In this document: positions 1 to 7,416 of the stretch, in pieces
How positions within the stretch are numbered: position 1 is the stretch's first letter
Layout of the letters: every line of letters begins with the position of its first letter
Source of the DNA: Botryosphaeria dothidea
Lineage: Eukaryota; Ascomycota; Dothideomycetes; Botryosphaeriales; Botryosphaeriaceae
NCBI GenBank assembly: GCA_011503125.2
Contig: WWBZ02000048.1
Span: forward strand, 1 to 14,124
Length of the DNA stretch: 14,124 nucleotides
Direction: 5' to 3'
Made by a program: the position numbers and the translations under genes
Notes under the pieces: model-generated
What the model saw: only the letters and a program-made list of their open reading frames with translations
Database searches by the model: none
Told to the model about the DNA's origin: nothing

Positions 1-574
1 GCTTGTCGCAAGACATCTGGCAATTTCCAGCCTGATCAACTCTTCCCAGCAGACACGAATCTCTCATTCCCTAATATCTCGCCGACACAGCAGCATTCTC
101 TGGTAGATCCGCAGCTCTCGCGGCAGATGTCTGTGCACGCCCAGAACCCAGGCATGCAACAGCAGTCTCCCCCGGTTGTCCCAGGACAGCCTCCTTTGAC
201 CGCGAATGGGGCGGGGCCAATGCCTATGCCCCACAGTGGTCCTCAGAGCGACCCGAATGCGTGGGCACACATGGATATGATGAATCAGCAGCAGCAGCAG
301 TCTGGGAATGAAGAGACATGGAGCAACAGCAGCCGGGGGCAGCCAATCGCACCAACAACGCTTAACGTTGAGGATTGGTATGTCTTCCTTTCCTCGCAAC
401 AATATTCTCAAGGCTTCCACCCGCCGGCCGCTGCGTCTGCTGCTCTGCAATCTATGGGATTTGGATAAATCTATGATAGCAACGGACGTTTACTGACGAA
501 CGGCGTTTTTTGGAAACAGGTTCCACTTCTTCGGCATTAATGGCGACGTGAACGCTCTTAGCGGCAACTACTAA
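1..574 (+). CDS. Gln/Pro-rich protein, C-terminal part (left copy, two exons, 5' end outside window)
   Basis: This is the 3' end of a gene entering from outside. Exon A (1-377) encodes a low-complexity tail rich in Gln, Pro, Met, Asn and Ser (PNISPTQQHSL, QNPGMQQQSPP, MMNQQQQQSG) and ends in ...TTLNVEDW. Exon B (520-574) continues FHFFGINGDVNALSGNY and stops at TAA 572-574. The 142-nt intron has strong fungal signals. The frame is open from about 28 to 377. The first 25 bases look shifted, because the right copy has two extra A's there giving a better reading (LSQDIWQNFQPDQ). No ATG start is visible; the ATG at 127 is internal. Such tails are common in fungal transcription factors, including Zn2Cys6 proteins, but no DNA-binding domain is in the window, so the function is unassigned. 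Confidence 0.7.
378..519 (+). other. Intron in Gln-rich gene (left copy)
   Basis: This 142-nt intron has GTATGT at the donor, TTTACTGAC (branch consensus CTGAC at 493-497) about 22 nt before the acceptor, and ends AAACAG. Removing it joins GAGGATTG to GTTCCAC (Glu-Asp-Trp-Phe-His). Reading through would add a tail of about 30 residues ending at 468. The mirror lies at about 13600-13743, with indels. Confidence 0.8.
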
Positions 575-636
575 AATGAACGCTGTACTTGCTTAAATCC
601 GCCCACGAATCGAAGTGCACAGTATTTTGGGACATT

Positions 637-642
637 AATAAA
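637..642 (+). promoter_or_regulatory. Possible poly(A) signal of Gln-rich gene
   Basis: AATAAA lies 63 nt after the TAA of the Gln-rich gene. Fungal 3' ends use loose A-rich signals, so this is a suggestion based on position and sequence only. The mirror TTTATT lies near 13478. Confidence 0.35.
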
Positions 643-1052
643 GGCGTTAGTCAGCGTTACGGCCGTCCCCTTCGAAACTGTATGTATGTGGCTTGCTTCT
701 TTCTTTGTTTCACGGACAACCCGGCTCTTCGCGGCTATGCGTTGATTACGAGCATTGCTTATTTCGGCCAAAGCGCATTTCTCGGCGGCTAACCCCCCTT
801 CTGGTCCTTTCATGTTTCGAATTCGCGCAAAATCGCGGGCGGGAGCGGCGAGGTTCCGCTCTTTTCTCTTACGTTCTGGAGCTTGGCATATATTGGCTCT
901 ACTGCGCCTCAGGTCTTTTCGTCTCAGACCAAGGAGCGCAAGTTAGCTCTTGCAGATCACGTACGAAGATCTGGGCACAAGTCTTATGTAGTCTACGATG
1001 TATAATCGGTACAGCGTACTGGTTCAAAGAAGCATGGGTTGCGATAGGCTCA

Positions 1053-1193
1053 TTATCGACCCACCTTCTCTTCGGTAACAGGAGCATCCGCATCTTTGGG
1101 AGCGTCGCCTGTGGCCTCTTGTAATTTATCTAACCCTCTTTCGCCATAAGACTGTACAGGTGGGGGCCAACAACTTGAAGCATCTTTCTTCTC
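1053..1193 (-). CDS. Probable 3' coding exon of a small hydrophilic protein (left copy)
   Basis: This reading frame encodes EKKDASSCWPPPVQSYGERG followed by LDKLQEATGDAPKDADAPV and TEEKVGR, then TAA at 1055-1053. The composition is charged and disordered, with acidic-Ala-Pro repeats (GDAPKDADAP), which is protein-like and unlike the other frames. A plausible acceptor (CCGACAG) sits immediately upstream at about 1193-1199, so earlier exons probably lie to the right on -. The frame extends further only to a GTG at 1238, which is not a convincing start. I do not recognise the family. It is convergent with the Gln-rich gene, whose stop is about 480 bp away. Confidence 0.4.
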   Translation of the reverse strand, partial: EKKDASSCWPPPVQSYGERGLDKLQEATGDAPKDADAPVTEEKVGR

Positions 1194-2136
1194 TGTCGGG
1201 ATTTGTCTCGTACTCAAAACCGGGCTCACGGAGATCACCGCTGATCAACATTGGCATAACAGTTGTCATCCTCGTACCGTTACGTTCGCGTAGGGGCTAC
1301 GGTACAGCGGCGGAGGGGCTAGTTTAGAAGAAGGGCGTGGCCAACAAGCAGCACCCATGTTCGGCACTCCTGGTAGGCTACTACCGGACTTCGTGCCTAC
1401 GGCAAGTCACCCATACCATCCTTTTCCTCCCTCCCCCCTAACCGCAACAGTAGCGCGAATTTAGGGAGGGTGGCGAACGTGGTTGCGTTTGTTTTGCGTG
1501 CAGCGGCGCGGCGGCGGGCGGCTCCTTCAAGTCTTCCCTTTCTGCCTGTCATACCAGATAGAGTTTGTCGTCCCGTCGAACCCTTTTTACTTTTCTTTTT
1601 GCATTCGCTTTGGTTGCCTTGCCGGGAGCCTTGTATCTCTAACCTTCGTGGAAAGTTTGATGAGAGACGGACTGCTGGGACCGAGAGATAGAGAAGCCTC
1701 TCATTCCATGAGCAAGCACCAAGGCGGAGAGAGCCAATTGAGCACTATACATTTGGAATAGTTCAGTTCTCTGCTGAACAGTGCATTATTCTTTCGACGG
1801 CGGGTTTCCGTTTGGAGTGGAGCCGAGACAGGACCGCCGTCAGTAGGTATAATTCACCACGAAAAAGCCCGATAAGTCTCAAGAGACGAGAGGGCAATAA
1901 AAAAAAAAACGGTAGTGGTGATAAGGTGACGCCAGATACGACATAATGGCCTGATCTGCAATCTTCCGCCGGCCGCGGGCTTACAGGGACAGAGATCGAC
2001 AATGACGGGGCGCTTCTTTATCGTCCCTTCTCGTCTCGAGATGCCTATCTACTTTTTTCCTCATAGTCACGCGGCGTTCGGGGAAGGCGTCTCGCGCGCT
2101 TGTTGATCACTTTGCCTCTCTCCGTGCTTCCGCTGT

Positions 2137-2156
2137 GGGGGTAGGGAGGGAGGGGG
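2137..2156 (+). other. G-quadruplex-forming motif
   Basis: There are four G runs of 5, 3, 3 and 5, with loops TA, A and A. This is a canonical short-loop G4 pattern on +. The right-arm copy (C runs at 11972-11989) keeps the pattern, but both outer runs drop from five to four. Confidence 0.6.
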
Positions 2157-2350
2157 AGGCGATCTCAGCCTTTTTGCCTCTCTGCCGTTGTATCCGAACG
2201 GCCAGGCCAAAAAGAAAAGAAATGTGTGGCACCGGAGCCTGTGCGTCTGAGGTCACGATGCAGATACCGGTTCCTGTCAGGGCTTGCATGGAAGATGAAG
2301 TGGCGGTTTCTTGTGGCGTTCGCGATAGTCCATCACGCCTCTTCGCTCTT

Positions 2351-2378
2351 CCCTTCCCCCCGTGCCCCCCTCCTCCCC
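2351..2378 (-). other. G-quadruplex-forming motif on minus strand
   Basis: On + the sequence has C runs of 3, 6, 6 and 4 separated by TT, GTG and TCCT. The minus strand therefore carries four G runs with loops of 2-4 nt. The mirror near 11745-11785 has altered run lengths. Confidence 0.45.
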
Positions 2379-2672
2379 AGTTCGCAACAGTCTTTCCCGC
2401 CTGATCCGTCGTCGGTGCTTTTCGCCGCGCTCTGGTTGGCTCGAGCGGGTGAGCAACACGTCGACTGTCGAGCCTCAGACGAAGTACCAGGGGAGCCCCA
2501 CTTGGTTCCAGCTTTGTCGGGTGTCCGGGCTTTCCATCGTCGGAAGCGGGTGTTTAGATTGTGTTGGTGCTCGTGCGCTTTTGGGGTTTGGGGGCGTTGG
2601 AGGGGAATGAGTGGCTTCGATCTGTTGTTTTTGGCCTAACCTTTTCTTCTTTCCCCTTGCATCTTCCCGTGC

Positions 2673-3182
2673 ATGGCGGCAATGGATGTCGCTGGAACGA
2701 AGTCAAAGAGGGCGAAACGTGGGTTCTTCATCTGTAGTTTCGGCAGTGTTGGGGAAGAATGCCTGCTGTATTGCTGTATAAGGATCGGATGTAGGTAGAT
2801 AGTTCTCTTCTGTTACCATTCTTGCAAGTTCTGATCTATTTTCTCTGCGCTGTGTCTGGTCTACCTACACGGCATACAGTGGCGAGAGAAAGTATCAGGG
2901 AAGGCGATGGACAGGGCACACTATACCGCTTTGTCGATCCTCAGCTTCCAGCCATCACTTCGCTGTAGCCAGCTGTCCACGTGGACTGCCGATTGCCTTC
3001 ATCACCCTGCTGATCTCTGTGATTTCAGCGCGTCCTCATAGAGGCGGCCCACAAACGCCAGAGAGATGGTTGCCTACCGCAGGTCCAGCCATCGTATTCA
3101 ATCGTAAGTCGCTGTTTCGACTGCCTGACCTCGCTTACATGCTCACCAGCTACCACCGAAAAATAAGGCAGCGGTCAAATAA
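2673..3182 (+). other. Possible small spliced transcript or gene (left copy)
   Basis: A pyrimidine-rich leader (about 2636-2670) precedes ATGGCGGCAATG at 2673. Further on are two likely introns. The first runs from about 2965 (GTAGCC) to an acceptor TGATTTCAG just before CGCGTCC (about 3029). The second is 3104-3149: 46 nt, donor GTAAGT, branch-like CTGAC, acceptor CACCAG. Between and after them, one frame reads RVLIEAAHKRQRDGCLPQV...PSYSI then LPPKNKAAVK and stops at TAA 3180-3182. Another frame (ATG at 2907, MDRAHYTALS...) is also open through both introns to a nearer stop. Because two frames fit, coding status is undecided. The second intron and the exon between the introns are the same in both arms. 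The locus may be a short gene, the end of a longer one, or a spliced non-coding RNA. Confidence 0.3.
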
Positions 3183-4160
3183 TGTATGTACCTGATTCCT
3201 GGAAATAACAATGGTCGAGAAACAAGCACATTGGGATGGGGGGCCTGGCAACTAGGCAGTAGAAGCGCCGTGCTGTTGCGGGATCGTCCATTCCTGCTCC
3301 TTCCCGCAACCGCATTCCAAAACGACGATCACCGGGGTCTAGACTCCCCCCGTCACGTTGATGCAATTTTTGGCGGCATTTTGCTCGAGAGCTGTGCGTG
3401 ATGGTGGTCTTTGCGAGGGAGTTGGACTGTCGCGCTACCCGGCGGGAAGGAATTGGTCGGTTCAATCCTTCGGAGAATTGCGTATGCGCTTCTTGCCTTT
3501 CTGCCAGGAGCGTTTTGCGGCACGCACAGCCGCAGGGTTTGAGCAAAAAAGCTGGTGGCTGAATCGTTGTCGCGTGGCGCTAGTTACTGGCGCGGGGCAG
3601 AAACGGTAGCGCCATTGAAGGTTGTGGGACCCGGGTTGTGTTCAGCTGTTGTTGCGCTGAGCTTGACTATTTCCCGTCTAGGACCGGAAGGGGGTGTTGA
3701 TCGTCCTGCGAGCCACGAGGAACTCTAAGAACGAGGCTTGCCAGAATGGTCCTTCCGAGGGACACGGCATGAAAGAAAAGCAGGCGAGCAAGGGCAGCAG
3801 CAAGCAATTGAAACTAGCGCGCTGATTTCTCGGACTTCCTAGGCAGATGCACCAACACAGCTGAGGTCGGCGGGCCTTTTTCCACGGTATTCGCTTATCT
3901 TGGCCAAGTGTGGGAAGTTGCTTCTTCCCTGGCCGAGCCAATAGCCGCCCGCCACAGGAATGAGGGGCACGTCTTATTAATTTACGCGGTAAGGATCCGG
4001 TTGGAGTAAAATAATATGAGGGGAAGCGACTTTGCTCCACATTTTTTGCTCCTTAGCCCGTACTCCACCTCGATACCAGTGACGATTCGACTCCGCGCCG
4101 CATCATCACGCGAGGCATGCTGACGGCTGAAAGACGAAGCGTCTTCCGCAAATCAGGTGC

Positions 4161-4180
4161 CTGGTTGGCTGATCAACCAG
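4161..4180. repeat. Short inverted repeat
   Basis: A 7-bp stem, CTGGTTG / CAACCAG, encloses a 6-nt loop GCTGAT. The identical mirror lies at 9960-9979. It could be a protein-binding dyad or chance. Confidence 0.45.
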
Positions 4181-4350
4181 CCATACTACCTATTTCGTTG
4201 TCTGTCCAATAATCCCTCGTCAGATCATCGATGCGCATCGGATGATGTTCCGACGACTGCATTGCTTCTATACGGCCTCACATTCTTACTTTTCACCGGA
4301 AATTCTCCGCCGGGCCTTTTGTGATTGTGGATGTAGGTGACCGTTGATCC

Positions 4351-4391
4351 AATGCTTTTTCCAGGCCTTTGGGATGACAAAAAAAAGCATT
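4351..4391. repeat. Inverted repeat with 10-bp stem
   Basis: AATGCTTTTT (4351-4360) is matched by AAAAAGCATT (4382-4391) across a 21-nt loop. On either strand a transcript could form a U/A-rich hairpin. No gene end has been identified next to it, so a terminator role is not claimed. The mirror is 9749-9789. Confidence 0.5.
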
Positions 4392-4616
4392 GCTGAATGT
4401 GGTATGCAGTGCGCAGTATCAAAGCCCTGCCAACAGGTTTCGCAACAAAGCTCCGTGCCATCAAGGTACTAGTGTGCCCGACGATGTTTTGCATCCTTGT
4501 TGTGCTTTTTCCTGACCAATGCAATCCCGGGCACCGATAGTAGAATACATAGGAAAGTATCGTAGTTGCTGGGAACGTGCACTCCATATTGCATACTCCG
4601 AGACCTACTGCTTACA

Positions 4617-4628
4617 CTCCTGCAGGAG
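4617..4628. repeat. 12-bp perfect palindrome CTCCTGCAGGAG
   Basis: This is a perfect dyad with no spacer in a region without an identified gene. The mirror is 9512-9523. It may be a chance site. Confidence 0.5.
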
Positions 4629-5055
4629 CTCCTTGAGCATTCAGATCAGCGGCAGCGGAGCATAGCGAAGCTGTCTCGTCCGGCGGATGTCTTGGCATCA
4701 CAGGGATATAGTGTTTAAGAATTTGACTGCCGATACGTTGCGGTGGCGGGTAAGCTGTCGATGTTTAGAGTTGGTGGCGTCTTCCGCCCTTCAAGCCGAT
4801 CCAGATTTTGGGGCAAGCATTTAGTGTCCACCTTTCTGGGCCGGACCTTGGGACCGTTGGCACTTAGCACGCGTGATCGAACATGACATTGCCAAAGAAG
4901 AAATTAGCGTTCTGTTTATGATGATTTTTGCTTTTTTCTTCTCTTCTCCTTACATTAATCACGCCCTGTTAGTCCAGTGGGGAACATTCGGTGACTGTTC
5001 CGAGAAGGTTACGCGGAGTCGGGAGGACAATGCAAAAAGAAGATATGAACGCACA

Positions 5056-5094
5056 CTAAGACGTGTCTAAGGCGTAGTGCTAAGATGGGCTAAG
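5056..5094 (+). repeat. Four-copy CTAAG direct-repeat array
   Basis: CTAAG occurs at 5056, 5067, 5080 and 5090 (offsets 11, 13 and 10), close to helical-turn spacing. It lies just before a stretch that could be the 5' or 3' flank of an unknown transcript. The mirror CTTAG array is 9046-9084. Regular spacing is compatible with binding sites for a repeating factor, but I cannot match it to a known fungal motif. Confidence 0.4.
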
Positions 5095-6723
5095 ACTTTT
5101 TGGTGCGGTCACTATGGGCCGATTGCTCGACGTCGCGAGTGGACATCGCTGCCACGCCTTCACTGACGCCGATGCGGCGCGTGGCGCGGTCGAATGAACG
5201 AAAGATTTGGAAGCACGACAAATGTGGGTGTTGGTCCAGGAGGCTCCGGTTTGCAAACATGGATGGGGTTAGTGAGACTGACGGGCGATGTACCGTTCCG
5301 GCATCCGGCATAATAGTCAGAATGTGCATAGGTCTTCTGCCAAGCATTGGATAGGCGACGCCAATGGCCGTTCGTTAATGAGTACATTTCTTTGAGCTTC
5401 TGGGACCTGTTGCAAACTACTGCAGCAGTCTTGAGGCAGCCCTAGTGCGGCCGTGGCGTTGGGGCAGTGTTGACGTGGGCTAGATGTGTATAGGTCATCG
5501 CAGAAGAAACTGAAACTCCGACCCGATCGGAACCGTCCAATTCCGGTTTGGGGAATGTAGGAACCCACCTCAATATTGATCACGCTGCCGATCTGCAGGG
5601 AAAGCTGGTGAGGACCTGGAGCCACGCAGATCTGCCGAGGAAGTGATTACTGAGGTTGTGAGTAGGCGCGATCAAGTCTGACAATACGAGGAATCTGTGC
5701 TGAGACGCCTGGACGGTGTCGGCGATTTGCTTGATCGTCTTGCGCGAAAGGGAAGTGCTCAGCAGCAAATCTCTGACTGCTCAATCTTGGCAGATCCGCG
5801 CGGCTGGGCCATTAATCAGAGATACCACCAATGAGAGGGCTGTGATGTTCCCTGAGGCGGTATCGACGCGAGGTTCGCATTGCGGGGACATGCAGCGACG
5901 TTTGACTCAGTGTATCTGGTTACGGGAATGAACATGGTGTGTAGAGTGATGGTCTGACCTCGACCAGCGAGTGTGCGTGGCGCCAATCTAAGGTTTGCGC
6001 AAACAGTCCGCGCAAGCGATCCAAAGTAAGCGACGCAAGTCAACCGAATGGCGGAATTGTGTGAGGCAGCGTTGACAGGGAGTACATGGAGGGTGTCCCC
6101 TGGTCCAGGGACTCCGGAGGAGTGGGTGGGCCGTTGCAGAAGTACAGGAAGGGGCTCCAAAACGGTAGATCGGCGGGCTTTGAGAGAGACTAGACAGGAA
6201 TGACGTACGGGATGCAGCTGACTATTGAGCCGATGTGCAAGCAGCTGCACCAGTGCTCACGTTTCCTCGTCTCCTGAAATTGGATTTGTATCAGGCCAGA
6301 AGTCAAAAGCAGATATTGAAGTGGAAAACAAGATATGATCGCAGGTAGCGGCAACGGGTGGGTCCGCGCTAGCCCCAGCCGGAAAATCAGTAGCGTGGTG
6401 CAAGGATTTGCAGCCCAAGCAATCCATCACCATCCTGGCTGCTGTCACTTCTCCTGTGCAACTTCACGCCAAGATCTACTGCTCCGGTCTTCTCTGTTCA
6501 TTTTGCAATTTTGTCATTTCGTGCTCTTCATGCTCTTCATACGGAATGGCCGGGAGAAAGCTCACGACGAAGCCTCATCGCCCAACGCCTGATTCCACGG
6601 TGCTGGTATAGGACCCACGCCAATAGCTCTTTCGCTCCGATGTAACGCCTACCTCGACACGAAAGCCCTGGATTGGGGGTTGTCGCGCCGGAACATAATA
6701 TGCGGAGCCGGCTTCCTCACCTT
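5095..6723. other. Inner left arm between CTAAG array and GNAT gene, no assigned gene
   Basis: All three frames on - (and on + of the mirror) are open over similar 40-140-codon stretches, and none carries a motif I recognise. Possible splice signals exist in the mirror, such as GTGAGC at 7880 and CTGATAC...TTTCAG at 7847-7865, but several incompatible exon chains can be drawn. It is probably intergenic DNA, or a gene I cannot resolve by eye. The mirror is 7417-9045. Both copies are identical, so sequencing error is not what prevents gene calling here. Confidence 0.35.
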
Positions 6724-7069
6724 CTAGTCGCTGCCCTTCTTCGGGCCGTTGGGGTTGTCCGGGAACACCAATACCTGCATCGATCAGCACCTTGCCTCAT
6801 GGCTGATTGGGATTCGGAAAGGGTATACCATGTCAACCCATCCACCGCCTCCATACTGCACCTTGCTGGATCCGCGGTTCTCGAAGCCCACCGACTCATA
6901 GAAGGGCACCAGCCGGTCGTACGTCAGGATGGAGATGCGGTCGGCAACGCCACTGTTCTGCATGCGCTGGATGTAAGCCTTCAACAGCGTCTTTCCAAGG
7001 CCGCGGCGCTGGAACTCGGGCTCAACGGCCAGCGAGTGGATGGCAATGGTACGGCCCTCCTCTTGGTGA
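6724..7069 (-). CDS. GNAT N-acetyltransferase, C-terminal half (left copy, two exons)
   Basis: This is the mirror copy of the GNAT fragment, read from the centre toward lower coordinates. Exon 1 is 7068-6829, the intron is 6828-6775, exon 2 is 6774-6724, and the stop is TAG at 6726-6724. The sequence is identical to the right copy, including motif A and the FYESVGF segment. It is 5'-truncated at the centre, so neither copy can encode a complete enzyme. The residue just before His is Ser or Thr, depending on the strand, because the centre base G7070 is asymmetric. In relatives I would expect Gly there (GHQEEGRT), which is inference from memory of the family. The two fragments stand head to head with their 5' ends touching. 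Confidence 0.83.
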
Positions 7070-7082
7070 GTCACCAAGAGGA
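7058..7082. other. Palindrome centre and fold-back junction
   Basis: The sequence reads TGGTGA-G-TCACCA, with twelve more perfectly paired bases on each side before the arms simply continue. The spacer is one base (G7070), so there is no loop of unique sequence. The junction lies inside the GNAT coding sequence: codons of the real gene begin at 7072 (His-Gln-Glu-Glu-Gly-Arg-Thr) and on the other side the same codons are read on the opposite strand. A one-base spacer is typical of template-switch or read-through chimeras. Natural large palindromes usually keep some spacer or an asymmetric centre. Confidence 0.95.
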
Positions 7083-7416
7083 GGGCCGTACCATTGCCAT
7101 CCACTCGCTGGCCGTTGAGCCCGAGTTCCAGCGCCGCGGCCTTGGAAAGACGCTGTTGAAGGCTTACATCCAGCGCATGCAGAACAGTGGCGTTGCCGAC
7201 CGCATCTCCATCCTGACGTACGACCGGCTGGTGCCCTTCTATGAGTCGGTGGGCTTCGAGAACCGCGGATCCAGCAAGGTGCAGTATGGAGGCGGTGGAT
7301 GGGTTGACATGGTATACCCTTTCCGAATCCCAATCAGCCATGAGGCAAGGTGCTGATCGATGCAGGTATTGGTGTTCCCGGACAACCCCAACGGCCCGAA
7401 GAAGGGCAGCGACTAG
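7071..7416 (+). CDS. GNAT N-acetyltransferase, C-terminal half (right copy, two exons)
   Basis: This is the C-terminal 96 codons of a GCN5-related N-acetyltransferase, which moves an acetyl group from acetyl-CoA to an amine. The fragment shows the core of the fold: a beta strand (TIAIHSLAV, about 7-15), the acetyl-CoA pyrophosphate-binding loop QRRGLGKT (motif A, Q/RxxGxG/A), helix TLLKAYIQRM, and the late FYESVGF motif. It resembles the fungal polyamine/arylalkylamine (Paa1/AANAT-like) subgroup, but the substrate is inferred only. Exon 1 is 7072-7311 and exon 2 is 7366-7416, separated by a 54-nt intron; the spliced tail reads WVDM-VLVFPDNPNGPKKGSD-stop. Ignoring the intron gives an out-of-place tail ending at 7356. 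The N-terminal half is absent because the palindrome centre replaces it with antisense of the same exon. The copy on the left arm is identical. Confidence 0.85.
7312..7365 (+). other. Intron in GNAT gene (right copy)
   Basis: This 54-nt fungal-type intron starts GTATAC, has a branch-like CTGAT at 7353-7357 and ends GATGCAG. Splicing restores a sensible C-terminus (VLVFPDNPNGPKKGSD), where reading through gives PFRIPISHEARC. The branch-to-acceptor distance is short (about 8 nt). The identical mirror intron lies at 6775-6828 on -. Confidence 0.75.

Larger units (their letters stand above)
1240..2640. other. Tract-rich non-coding stretch (left), no convincing gene
   Basis: This stretch of about 1.4 kb has C/T- or G/A-rich runs (1421-1438, 2137-2156, 2351-2378), a GC-rich CGG-like stretch near 1500-1522 and an A11 run near 1909-1919. 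Several ORFs of 60-140 codons occur in different frames, but they have skewed Arg/Ser/Pro/Phe composition, no recognisable motifs, and change frame between arms. It most resembles fungal promoter or 5'-leader DNA with pyrimidine tracts. It could serve a leftward gene (1053-1193) and/or a rightward one (2673 onward). The mirror is about 11490-12880. Confidence 0.4.
3183..4872. other. No defensible gene (left); hairpins present
   Basis: ORFs of 120-123 codons occur on - (3175-3546, 3678-4040, 4225-4587), but they show no motif or domain, and the first two are broken in the right copy by indels. The 4225-4587 frame is intact in both arms, but only because this part of the arms is identical. Small inverted repeats are listed separately. 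The mirror is about 9268-10950. Confidence 0.4.
1..7069 (+). repeat. Left arm of window-length inverted repeat
   Basis: This arm is the reverse complement of 7071-14121. From the centre out to position 4209 I found no difference: in the stretches compared base by base the arms agree, and every ORF pair there has mirror coordinates summing to 14140. The first mismatch outward is 4208 (A) against 9932 (G, where T is expected). Beyond it there are many one-base differences, mostly in homopolymers: GGG 3912-3914 against CC 10226-10227, GGG 3792-3794 against CC 10345-10346, GGGGG 3690-3694 against CCCC 10444-10447, and an A11 run near 1909-1919 against T10 near 12220. The left arm is about 18 bases longer. 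Its copy of the Gln-rich gene keeps an open frame, so it looks the more accurate copy there, although it also seems to have lost bases (for example two A's near 23 and a G near 3655). Confidence 0.98.

Noticed and set aside
286..300. CAG repeat as an expanded microsatellite
   Set aside because: There are only five units, the same in both arms, encoding a short Gln run in a Gln-rich protein. This is ordinary for fungal regulators.
2226..2639. 137-codon plus-strand ORF with a hydrophobic start
   Set aside because: The Arg/Trp/Cys-rich sequence follows C/T tracts and changes frame relative to the right arm (170 and 139 codons in other frames). It looks like leader DNA read as protein.
3455..3490. 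tRNA-like B box (GGTTCAATCC at about 3460)
   Set aside because: The flanking bases cannot form a T-arm stem, and no acceptor stem or A box is found around it.
3175..3546. 123-codon minus-strand ORF
   Set aside because: It is broken in the right copy, has no recognisable motif, and is Arg/Ser/Cys-rich like random GC-balanced frames.
4225..4587. 120-codon minus-strand ORF, intact in both arms
   Set aside because: Its presence in both arms adds no evidence because the arms are identical here. There is no motif, no domain-like pattern and no good start context.
5816..6250. 144-codon minus-strand ORF (mirror 7890-8324)
   Set aside because: Other frames are open over overlapping parts of this stretch, at least one of them looking more protein-like. 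The composition is Ser/Pro/Thr/Arg-rich without motifs, so length alone is not persuasive.
7071..7416. Head-to-head duplicated GNAT genes as a real divergent gene pair
   Set aside because: Both copies lack the N-terminal half and meet base to base at the palindrome centre, so neither has a promoter or start codon.
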